Of a DNA stretch of 64,000 bases, positions 26,920 to 34,748 are shown one piece after another. Source of the DNA: CALOFP01 sp942492635 (GTDB taxonomy: Bacteria; UBP6; UBA1177; CALOFP01); the NCBI GenBank assembly GCA_942492635.1, contig CALOFP010000002.1, positions 930,001 through 994,000 on the forward strand, in the 5' to 3' direction. Numbering within the stretch: the first letter of the stretch is position 1; each line of letters starts with the position of its first letter. The position numbers and the translations under genes were made by a program. The notes beneath the pieces are model-generated. The model searched no databases. It was given only the letters and a program-made list of their open reading frames with translations, and was not told the DNA's origin.

Positions 26920-29900
26920 ATGGATGCATACTTTTCTATACATTATAAAAAACTGACCGGATTCGAGAAAGAGGTTCTTCACGCCTTCGCCGTGGCATAC
27001 GAGACTGTTCCCAAAACAAAGATGTTCCAGATCATGAGAGCAGCCAATGTGATGACCGACGACAGGGTCAAGGTTCGTCAGCTGCATGTGGACAACGCCA
27101 TTTCAACGTTGAAGAAATTTAAACTTCTGGAAACTCAAAGCAATTTCAGAATCAATCCCAGATTTTCGGAAGTTGCCATGGTTATGGCCGTCAAGAGTCC
27201 AAACTACCTGAACATCGTTGATGTCGTACGGGATATCTACAAGCATTCTTCCGGTTACTGGAGCTATGTTTTCAGACGTCAGATCAGGGAACTTCGTTTC
27301 GCTTTTTACGCGAAGGACGGAAGAAAGTATGCCTCGATACTCGACGGTTTTATGTCGGAGGACAGGGATAGGCCCGAGTTTGTTGAACTTTTTGATAAAA
27401 TCGAGGCCGCTATGGATGATCCTCTGTGGTTGGCCGACTACCCTGCCGCTATCAAAAACTTTTTTCTCGTCAAAAAGGGATGGGACAGCTTCCTCTTCGG
27501 ATTTGATTCGGAGAACCTGCCTGGGATGATGAATAAAGATATAAGGAACGGTGACGTCGCCGATATTTATACTCTTCTTCTCTTTTCTAAGGGCGCACAC
27601 GAGCAGCTTAAAAAGGTTCTCGCTCGATTAAGTTCCACCTATGTCGGTCTAAGAACCGAGGCGATGCTGCTTTTTATTTCAGGCGAAATGGAGGCAAGCT
27701 ACAAAAAATTCGACGAGGCGCTCAAGGCATTTAGGAGCGAAACCGGTAAAAAAAGTGCTTTTCCAAATGATTTTTCAGCCCTTTTCTATTGTGCTCTTCT
27801 TGCCATGTTCGATAGTTCCTCCGACAGGAAAAGGCTTAAGAATATCGCGGAAAAAGGGTCGAACAATAGTGAGAACTTCAATATGGTGTTCCAGGCTTTC
27901 CGGGCCGTTCTCTCCGCCAAGGGAGGGGATCTTGAAGGTGCTGAAGATATTTTGACCGGGATCGAAAATGGTCACTACGGTCCGCTCACGATTCCCGCTT
28001 TTATTTTTATTTCCATGATTACTCTCTGGTTTTTTCCGGAAAAGGTGAAGAGATATTCAAAGGAGTACAAGAAGCTGCTCAATAAGTGTAGTAAGGCCGG
28101 ACTGAGCTGGATGGAGATGGAGTACTCGGTTCTCCTGGAGTTCGCCGAAAAGGGTGAAAGCGTAGAAAATGTCGAGGAAAAATTCGGCATGAAGAGTCTC
28201 GCCTCCATGCTCAAACCGAAGGCGGCTTGGGAGCTTACTCTCAGCGCCATCCAGGATTACGTGTCAGGAATGAGTAAGGAGGATGTGGACAAGCAGCTCA
28301 TGTGGATTGTGAACACCTTCTCCTGCCGGATCGATGTGAAGGAGCAGCGAAGGAACAAGAGTGGAAATTGGACATCCGGAAGGGCTGTTGCCCTCAAGAG
28401 GCTCCTGCACAACGAGGTTGACAGCATCCGGGATGTGGACAGGCCTGTGATTTCCGCCATTCGTGAGATTTCCGGTTACTATGAGAACGGGTACGAGATC
28501 GATTATCAGCAGGCTCTTGTCGCCCTGTGCGGTCACCCCAACGTTCGTCACTCCGTCAATCCCGACACGCCCATAGAACTTCTGAGGGACACTGTGGCTC
28601 TCAAAGTGGAGAAGAAAAAAGGCAAGGTGAAACTTGGATTCAATGTCGATTTCAACGAATATCAGGAGGCTCACATAGTGGAGGAGACTCCGAACCGCTA
28701 TAGGGTTTATGAAATTTCCGAATCCCTCAGGAAAATCTCGGGAATTATGGGCGGAACCAAACTTGAACTTCCGGAAAAGGCCGAGGCCACGGTATCCGAA
28801 CTTGTCGGACAGCTCGCGAGCAAGATGACTGTCCACTCCTCGATCGAGGGTGCGTCGACCGTTCCGAGCGTGGATGCCGACGGCACCATCAGGCTGCACC
28901 TGAAACCGGTGGGTGATGCCTTCGCAGTCAATATGGTTGTTCAGCCTCTCGGTGAAGAGGGACCATCCTTCGCTCCGGGCGAGGGTGGTGCCGAAGTTAT
29001 CGCAAAGGTGGGCGAGACTTCGCTTTCTACAAAGAGAAATTTGAAAAAAGAAATTAAATCGGGATCTTCCGTTATCGAAAGAAGCAATGTGCTTTCCGAT
29101 CTGAATACAGGGGACTACAGCTGGATGCTCCAGGATGCCGAGCCTACCCTTGAACTTCTGGGCGAGCTCAGGCAGATGAAGGATGTGGTGTTGTTCTGGC
29201 CCAAGGGTAAAAAGATGTCGGTTGTGGGAGCCTGCACCGCCAAGGATCTCTCACTTTCTGTCCGGAAGGGCGGTAACTTTCTCAGCGTCAGCGGAAGGCT
29301 CAACGCAAGGAACGATCTCGTTCTCGAGATGGACAAACTTCTCGAGAGCATCGAAAATTCCAAAGGTCGCTTCATCCGTATCGGGGAGAACGAATTCATA
29401 AGTCTCGAGAAGGATCTCATCCAGAAACTCAAGGCGCTCCGGAAGATGGGCAAGCAGGAGGAGAATGAAATTACGCTTCATCCTCTGGCCTTTCCGACGG
29501 TAAACGGTCTTGCCGAGGGTGCAGGCGAAGTTGAAGGGGACGGTGAGTGGAAAAAGTTCTCGAAGAATATCGAAAAGGCATTTGCCGGAAAGCCGCGTGT
29601 TCCGTCGAAGTTCAACGCCATACTGAGGGAATACCAGAAGGATGGGTACCTCTGGATGACCAGACTGGCGGCGATCGATGCCGGAGCCTGTCTCGCCGAC
29701 GACATGGGTCTCGGTAAAACCGTCCAGGCGCTCGCTCTTCTCACCAAGAGGAAGGATGAAGGTCCCTCCCTTGTACTCGCGCCCACCTCGGTCACCATCA
29801 ACTGGCTGAGGGAGACAGAAAAATTCGCACCCGAGCTCAAACCGGTCATTTTCGGAAACGGCGACAGAAAAGAGCAGCTGGAAGATCTTAAAGCGGGTGA

Positions 29901-30981
29901 TCTTCTTATCGCAAGCTACGGACTTCTCATAAACGAAATCGAAGCGCTCAAGGAGATCAAATGGTCCACCGTCGTAATGGACGAAGCCCAGGCGGTGAAG
30001 AACTCCGAATCCAAGAGGGCCAAATGCGCGGGCAAACTCAACGCGAAATTCAAGCTGGCAACAACCGGAACCCCTATTGAGAACAACCTTTCCGAACTCT
30101 GGAGCCTCTTCAACATAATCAACCCGGGACTTTTGGGAAAGAAGGAGGCGTTCCGCCGGAGCTTCATGCTGCCAATCGAGAGGGACGGCGACGCGGACAT
30201 CAGGGACGCCCTCAAGAGGATGGTCCAGCCCTTCATTCTTAGAAGAAGAAAGGACGACGTTCTCACCGAACTTCCGCCCAAAACAGAGATAAATATCGCC
30301 GTGAAAATGAGCGCCGAGGAGGCATCTTTCTACGAAGCCATAAGAATCCGCGCACTCGAAAAACTGGAGCAGCAGGAAGGTCCCGGCCACATCGAAATTC
30401 TTGCCCAGCTGATGAAGATGAGAAGGGCAAGCTGCAACCCCAGGCTGGTCGATGCAAACAGCAAACTGGAAAGCGCCAAGCTGGAGCAGTTCGAGAAACT
30501 GACCGACGAACTTCTGGAAAACAACCACAAGACCCTCGTCTTCAGCCAGTTCGTGGATCACCTCAAAATACTCGAGGAGAGCCTCAGCGAAAGGGGAATC
30601 CGCTACCACTACCTGGACGGATCCGTACCCGCCAAGGAGAGACAGAAGAGAATCGACGCCTTCCAGAGCGGCGACGGCGACGTATTCCTCATAAGCCTCA
30701 AAGCCGGAGGAACCGGACTCAACCTCACAGAAGCCGATTACGTAATCCACATGGACCCGTGGTGGAACCCCGCCGCCGAAGACCAGGCATCGGACAGAGC
30801 CCACCGAATGGGACAGAAAAAACCGGTAACCGTCTACAGAATCGTCTCCGCCGGAACCATCGAGGAGAAAATCATCGACCTTCATAAAAAGAAGAAGGAC
30901 CTCGCCGATTCACTCCTCGAAGGAACCGAGACCAGCGCAAAACTTTCGGCCCAGGATCTTCTCGCGCTCATGGGGAATTGA
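26920..30981 (+). CDS. SNF2-family ATPase/helicase with a long unrecognised N-terminal half
   Basis: DNA- or nucleoprotein-remodelling motor, 1353 residues. The C-terminal ~450 residues hold all SNF2/SF2 motifs: Q/I region LADDMGLGKTVQAL (near 925), DEAQ box VVMDEAQAVKN, TGTPIENNLSELWS, then the helicase-C half with KAGGTGLNLTEADYV and DRAHRMGQ. The first ~880 residues are not recognised; they are mostly helical-looking, with a beta-rich middle. Bacterial SNF2 proteins act in transcription recycling (RapA), repair, or defence systems; here no modification enzyme or nuclease is adjacent, so a general role is as likely as defence. Composition becomes more GC-rich toward the 3' end. It ends two bases before repeat copy A. 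Confidence 0.9.
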   Translation: MDAYFSIHYKKLTGFEKEVLHAFAVAYETVPKTKMFQIMRAANVMTDDRVKVRQLHVDNAISTLKKFKLLETQSNFRINPRFSEVAMVMAVKSPNYLNIVDVVRDIYKHSSGYWSYVFRRQIRELRFAFYAKDGRKYASILDGFMSEDRDRPEFVELFDKIEAAMDDPLWLADYPAAIKNFFLVKKGWDSFLFGFDSENLPGMMNKDIRNGDVADIYTLLLFSKGAHEQLKKVLARLSSTYVGLRTEAMLLFISGEMEASYKKFDEALKAFRSETGKKSAFPNDFSALFYCALLAMFDSSSDRKRLKNIAEKGSNNSENFNMVFQAFRAVLSAKGGDLEGAEDILTGIENGHYGPLTIPAFIFISMITLWFFPEKVKRYSKEYKKLLNKCSKAGLSWMEMEYSVLLEFAEKGESVENVEEKFGMKSLASMLKPKAAWELTLSAIQDYVSGMSKEDVDKQLMWIVNTFSCRIDVKEQRRNKSGNWTSGRAVALKRLLHNEVDSIRDVDRPVISAIREISGYYENGYEIDYQQALVALCGHPNVRHSVNPDTPIELLRDTVALKVEKKKGKVKLGFNVDFNEYQEAHIVEETPNRYRVYEISESLRKISGIMGGTKLELPEKAEATVSELVGQLASKMTVHSSIEGASTVPSVDADGTIRLHLKPVGDAFAVNMVVQPLGEEGPSFAPGEGGAEVIAKVGETSLSTKRNLKKEIKSGSSVIERSNVLSDLNTGDYSWMLQDAEPTLELLGELRQMKDVVLFWPKGKKMSVVGACTAKDLSLSVRKGGNFLSVSGRLNARNDLVLEMDKLLESIENSKGRFIRIGENEFISLEKDLIQKLKALRKMGKQEENEITLHPLAFPTVNGLAEGAGEVEGDGEWKKFSKNIEKAFAGKPRVPSKFNAILREYQKDGYLWMTRLAAIDAGACLADDMGLGKTVQALALLTKRKDEGPSLVLAPTSVTINWLRETEKFAPELKPVIFGNGDRKEQLEDLKAGDLLIASYGLLINEIEALKEIKWSTVVMDEAQAVKNSESKRAKCAGKLNAKFKLATTGTPIENNLSELWSLFNIINPGLLGKKEAFRRSFMLPIERDGDADIRDALKRMVQPFILRRRKDDVLTELPPKTEINIAVKMSAEEASFYEAIRIRALEKLEQQEGPGHIEILAQLMKMRRASCNPRLVDANSKLESAKLEQFEKLTDELLENNHKTLVFSQFVDHLKILEESLSERGIRYHYLDGSVPAKERQKRIDAFQSGDGDVFLISLKAGGTGLNLTEADYVIHMDPWWNPAAEDQASDRAHRMGQKKPVTVYRIVSAGTIEEKIIDLHKKKKDLADSLLEGTETSAKLSAQDLLALMGN

Positions 30982-30982
30982 T

Positions 30983-31211
30983 GAACGGCACGCTTCGCGG
31001 CCTTGAGAACGCTTCGCTTGTGAACGGCACGCTTCGCGAGCCTTGTGAACGCTGCGCTTGTGAACGCCTGCTCTTCGGCAGGCTTTGGCGGAAACCCCCG
31101 CATCTTAACCCACCGATTTCATAAGCACATCGTAGGGGGCGTGCCTCCGTGGTGCGCCCTTCCCGAAAAAGGAATAAAATCGAGTATGTCTACCGCCCAG
31201 CCCCCTTTTTT
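30983..31211 (+). repeat. Dispersed ~225-bp repeat, copy A (upstream of the PAS gene)
   Basis: Directly repeated at 32174-32395. It begins with a period-40 array in which a 25-bp unit (GAACGGCACGCTTCGCGAGC..) alternates with a 15-bp unit (GAACGCTTCGCTTGT). A hairpin GCCTGC/GCAGGC (31066-31083), the conserved stretch CATCTTAACCCACCGATTTC, and a second imperfect hairpin around GGGGCGTGCC..GGTGCGCCC follow. It ends near CCCCCTTTTTT (31201-31211). It looks like a non-coding mobile or MITE-like element. Beyond it, 31212-31330 holds nothing recognised except the promoter region of the PAS gene. Confidence 0.8.
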
Positions 31212-31330
31212 CTCCTTTATCTGCCACCCCGACTCCGTTGCCGTTCGTTGTCCGCTCATATACTTCATTGACAATGTTGAATTATGAAATAACATGATTC
31301 GATAACCAACAACCGCGTGAGGCGATTATT

Positions 31331-32062
31331 ATGTCTGACAAAAAGAAAGTCTTAATTTATCCTTACAAGGAACAAATTGAATTGCATGAAGCTTTGGCAA
31401 GATACCATCGCTTCAAGAAAGGTAGGGATAAAATGGGGAAGGAGATCTCTCCGGAGATTGGAAATGATTTGTTAAACGTGGTGTTCGATGCTTTGACCTC
31501 TGCTGTAAGCGGGATCGTTTTAACTGACTTGGGTGGAAATATTACATTTGCCAACAACTCTTTCTATGACACCTTCGAATACTCACCGGATGATATTATC
31601 GGTACCAATGTCAAAGAGTTGTTTTCAACAGTAGAGGTTAGAGATTTTTCAGATGTAATTATGATTTTAGACTTATCTAAAAATAAGAGAGAAGAATTTG
31701 TTGTAAAAAAAAGAGACGGTACAAATATATACGTGGAAGTTTCTGCTTCCAATATTTCATCCGCATCAGGTCTGATTGTCGGAAGAATGACTTCTTTTAT
31801 AGATATTACACAAAGGAAAATGATAGAGTTGAACAACGATATTGTGGTTCAAAAATTGAAGTTGGCACTGGAAAAAATCAAGACGCTGGAAGGAATAATT
31901 CCAATCTGTGCGCACTGTAAAAAAATTAGAGATGATAAAGGAGAGTGGCAGCAATTGGAGAGTTACATTGAAGAGCATTCAAAAGCAGAATTTTCCCACA
32001 CTATCTGCCCGGAATGTATCGCGAAATATTATCCGAATATCAGTGATGATTCATCTGAGTAG
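31331..32062 (+). CDS. PAS-domain signalling protein with a Cys-rich C-terminal motif
   Basis: 243 residues. A basic N-terminal helix region (1-45) is followed by one PAS/PAC domain (about 55-170, with VLTDLGGNITFANNSF and DITQRK), a short coiled coil, and a C-terminal block ICAHCKKIRDDKGEW..ICPEC. That C-terminal block is a recurrent tail in bacterial PAS and response-regulator proteins, probably metal-binding through C-x2-C and C-x2-C; its function is not established. There is no kinase, cyclase or DNA-binding domain, so it is likely a signalling adaptor. Ribosome-binding site GAGG before ATG 31331. The gene is bracketed by two direct copies of the same non-coding repeat, suggesting it moved or was captured as a unit. 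Confidence 0.85.
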   Translation: MSDKKKVLIYPYKEQIELHEALARYHRFKKGRDKMGKEISPEIGNDLLNVVFDALTSAVSGIVLTDLGGNITFANNSFYDTFEYSPDDIIGTNVKELFSTVEVRDFSDVIMILDLSKNKREEFVVKKRDGTNIYVEVSASNISSASGLIVGRMTSFIDITQRKMIELNNDIVVQKLKLALEKIKTLEGIIPICAHCKKIRDDKGEWQQLESYIEEHSKAEFSHTICPECIAKYYPNISDDSSE

Positions 32063-32173
32063 CAAACCATTCGTGCTTTGAAACCGGCACGACTCCCTAA
32101 TTTTGACAATCCCGACCACTTTCATAAATTCGGTGCATTCCCACGGCAACCTGCCGTGTTCGCCCTGAATTCA

Positions 32174-32395
32174 GAACGGCATGCTTCGCAAGCCTTGTGA
32201 ACGCTTCGCTTGTGAACGGCACGCTTCGCGGCCTTGTGAACGCCTGCTCTTCGGCAGGCTTGAGAGGGGAAACCCGCATCTTAACCCACCGATTTCATAT
32301 GCACATCGTAGGGGCGTGCCGGCGTGTGCGCCCTTCCCGAAACAGGCATCAAATCGGGCAAAATGTATATCTGTATATCTGCCGACCTGTCCCCC
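32174..32395 (+). repeat. Dispersed ~225-bp repeat, copy B, interrupted by the group II intron
   Basis: Second copy of the repeat at 30983-31211, same orientation. It shares the alternating 25/15-bp units, the GCCTGC/GCAGGC hairpin, CATCTTAACCCACCGATTTC and the CTTCCCGAA stretch. Copy A runs CCCCC directly into TTTTTT; in copy B the run stops at CCCCC (32391-32395), the intron begins, and TTTTTTC resumes at 34533. Copy A therefore behaves as the empty site. Confidence 0.8.
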
Positions 32396-32969
32396 GTGCG
32401 CCAAGCGAAGCTGGCGCACTCCAGTAGGTTAAAGTCCTACACAGGTAAAGGTTGACCACCAGCCTGTTACTGAAAATGACATCTGTGGAGGTGACGAAGC
32501 AGGTGAAGCTCGTTGGAAGGAGATATTAGGCCGCAACTGATGTGAAGGCTTACAAGCCCCGAAATGGGCATTGTGGATAGGCAGACGGTATGGGGGTACT
32601 GGAATGCAGCACGGTGATGAACGATATGGTGAGCTCATCATCGCTTTCCCGGGGTAGGAGGCCGTGGCATGATATCGAACGGAGTGTGTCGGAACTTGGG
32701 AGATCTTACGGAATCCTGCTGATGCAGGTACCTGATGACAAGCCGAAAAGTGTGAGGATTCGGGAATGTTCCGTAAGAAGTCGGATAATCTCATAGTACT
32801 CTGAGCGCGGGAAAGCCGTGTACACTGAAAGCGGATAAATCAAGTTGCCTGTGGCAAGTAGATCCGCTGTAAGGCCGGAAGCTTCAGCTGAAGGCGGGGA
32901 AGGGGATTACGTCGTTGTGTAGAGATGAGGAGAAACATTATCTGTAGGCACAGATCTACGGGAGGTAAA

Positions 32970-34277
32970 ATGGAAACAAAACTGAATTTCCTATCGAAAA
33001 AGGCAAGGGATGAGAAACGCCTGAAGTTCGGCAATCTGATGCATTATGTCAGTGAAGAATCACTTCGAAGGCTCTTCTATCAAATGGATAGATACAAGGC
33101 TGTGGGAGTTGATGGAGTCACGTGGCATATGTATGAGGAAAATCTTGATCGGAATCTTAAAGATTTGATTATGCGAATGAAACGAATGGGGTATAGACCT
33201 CAGGACGTCAGACGTGTAAACATTCAAAAAGATGACGGAAGATTACGTCCTCTGGGTATTCCCACCATCGAAGACAAGCTTGTGCAAATGGCATTTGCAG
33301 AGGTGCTCAACGCACTCTGGGAGCCGCTTTTCAAGAACTTTTCATACGGATTCAGACCCGGAAGAAACTGTCATAAGGCACTGGCTTGTATCGACAGAAC
33401 CATCACTTTTTCACTTGTAAGCTTTGTTATCGATGCCGACATTAAAGGATTCTTCGATAACGTTGATCACAAATGGATGATGAGATGTCTTGATGAGCGC
33501 ATAGATGACACGAAATTCAAGAGGTATCTGATCCGATTCATGAAATGTGGAATCGTTGAAAACGGCGTGAGGCACAAGTCGGTAAGAGGCACACCTCAAG
33601 GTGGCGTTATTTCACCGATTCTTGCAAACATTTTCCTGCACTATGTGCTGGACAAATGGTTTGTGAGTGTTGTCCGAAAAGAGAGCAGAGGAGAGGTTGT
33701 GATGGTGAGGTATTGCGACGATTTCCTGATATGCTGTCAGTACAAGGGGGATGCCGAAAGTACCCTTAGAAAACTTGAGAAACGACTTGAAAAGTTCGGT
33801 TTGGAGCTTTCTACGGAGAAAACGCGTCTACTTGAATTCGGCAGGTTCGCAGCTTGGAACGCGAAACGCAAAGGGAGAAAACCTGAAACTTTTGACTTTC
33901 TAGGATTTACGCATTACTGCGATAAAACCAAGAAAGGTCATTTCAAAGTAGGGAGGAAGACCCAGAAAAAGCGCTATGCGAAGGCAGTGAAGAAAATTGG
34001 GAAGTGGTTGAAAACACGCAGAAACAGCATGAAACTGAAGGATATCTGGAGAATGGTTTCCCTGATGGTTCTTGGGCACTATCGATATTACGGTGTAACA
34101 GGGAATGTGAATAAAATCAGTTCCTTCGGACACTGTGTCGAAAGATTGCTTATTAAGTGGCTTAATAAAAGAAGCCAGAAAAAGAGCTTCACATGGGAAG
34201 ATTTCGAGAAGTATTTGAAATTGCACCCACTGCCAAGACCAAGAAGGTACCACGATCTAATCAATCTAGCCTATTAA
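32970..34277 (+). CDS. ltrA: Group II intron reverse transcriptase/maturase
   Basis: 435 residues from ATG 32970, chosen because GGGAGG lies at 32960-32965; an in-frame ATG at 32925 lacks this. It promotes intron splicing and reverse-transcribes the RNA during retrohoming. RT motifs run from YKAVGVDGVTW through YGFRPGRNCHKAL and VIDADIKGFFDNVDH (first catalytic Asp). RGTPQGGVISP and the palm motif VRYCDDFLI follow; the palm has Cys where most group II enzymes have Ala. The maturase (X) domain follows (about 330-400). There is no C-terminal HNH endonuclease, as in several intron classes that rely on other priming. The symbol is by family analogy only. Confidence 0.92.
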   Translation: METKLNFLSKKARDEKRLKFGNLMHYVSEESLRRLFYQMDRYKAVGVDGVTWHMYEENLDRNLKDLIMRMKRMGYRPQDVRRVNIQKDDGRLRPLGIPTIEDKLVQMAFAEVLNALWEPLFKNFSYGFRPGRNCHKALACIDRTITFSLVSFVIDADIKGFFDNVDHKWMMRCLDERIDDTKFKRYLIRFMKCGIVENGVRHKSVRGTPQGGVISPILANIFLHYVLDKWFVSVVRKESRGEVVMVRYCDDFLICCQYKGDAESTLRKLEKRLEKFGLELSTEKTRLLEFGRFAAWNAKRKGRKPETFDFLGFTHYCDKTKKGHFKVGRKTQKKRYAKAVKKIGKWLKTRRNSMKLKDIWRMVSLMVLGHYRYYGVTGNVNKISSFGHCVERLLIKWLNKRSQKKSFTWEDFEKYLKLHPLPRPRRYHDLINLAY

Positions 34278-34293
34278 CGTGAGCAGCGATGAA

Positions 34294-34326
34294 GAGCCGT
34301 GTGCGGGAAAACCGCACGCACGGTTC
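34294..34326 (+). ncRNA. Group II intron domain V (catalytic hairpin)
   Basis: 33-nt hairpin: GAGCCGT pairs with ACGGTTC, then an internal bulge, then GTGCGG / CCGCAC closed by a GAAA-type loop. The opening AGC-containing strand is the conserved catalytic element. It lies 17 bases after the maturase stop codon, the usual position. Confidence 0.9.
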
Positions 34327-34409
34327 TGTGAGGGGGCGAGCATCTGAATAGGTGAGCTGGGAAGCCATGATAATATCGTCGTTGAATGCAGGTGCTTGCT
34401 CTACTCGAC
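34321..34409 (+). repeat. Intron domain VI region, first copy
   Basis: An 89-bp stretch repeated at 34444-34532 with about four mismatches (offset 123 bp). It contains the stem GCGAGCATCTG / CAGGTGCTTGC and ends in CTACTCGAC. It sits in the normal position directly after domain V. Confidence 0.9.
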
Positions 34410-34443
34410 GTGCGTTCCCTCGCCGCGCATCGGGTCTTTTTTT

Positions 34444-34532
34444 CGGTTATGTGAGGGGGCGAGCATCTGAAAAGGTGAGCTGGGAAGCCATGATAATATC
34501 GTCGTTGAATACAGATGCTTGCTCTACTCGAC
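34444..34532 (+). repeat. Intron domain VI region, second copy
   Basis: Near-identical to 34321-34409. It is separated from that copy by about 34 nt containing GTGCG, GCCGCGCATC and a T-run. It lacks its own domain V. Its end coincides with the inferred resumption of repeat B at 34533. From 34533 to 34748 the sequence is AT-rich, with no gene; it must hold the promoter of the next operon. Confidence 0.88.
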
Positions 34533-34748
34533 TTTTTTCCAGCACGTCTTTAAAATTTCAAAATTTATAAATTTGTGGTATGTTGAATTCGTCAAATAGA
34601 TCTGTAAAAAATACATTGAAAAACTGTTAAATGGCAAAAGCCAAACCAATGAGACAATTAATTTGTTACCAGCAATTCTGCAAAGCATTAACTCAGGTGT
34701 CAATTGATTGCTTACTCATTTACAGAGCAAAAAAACAGGGAGAATAAT

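Larger units (their letters stand above)
32396..34532 (+). mobile_element. Group II intron with duplicated 3' domain VI
   Basis: Self-splicing retroelement. The 5' end GTGCG matches the group II consensus and opens a stem (GTGCGCCAAGC / GCTGGCGCAC, 32396-32419). A structured non-coding region (domains I-III, to about 32960) precedes the maturase gene (32970-34277). Domain V is at 34294-34326. Domain VI ending CTACTCGAC occurs twice: 34328-34409 and 34451-34532. The insertion-site comparison with repeat copy A places the true 3' boundary at 34532, after the second copy, giving 2137 bp. The first copy is followed at once by GTGCG (34410), again an intron-start-like sequence. Confidence 0.88.

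Noticed and set aside
29251..30885. Long minus-strand frame (544 codons) opposite the SNF2 gene
   Set aside because: It is fully antisense to the conserved SNF2 motor, has no family features, and arises from codon bias of the real gene.
30983..31083. Possible CRISPR-like array
   Set aside because: The repeated units are contiguous, alternate 25/15 bp with no unique spacers, and no cas genes are near.
32590..32796. Small frames inside the intron 5' region
   Set aside because: The region is structured intron RNA (domains I-III); the frames have no start signals.
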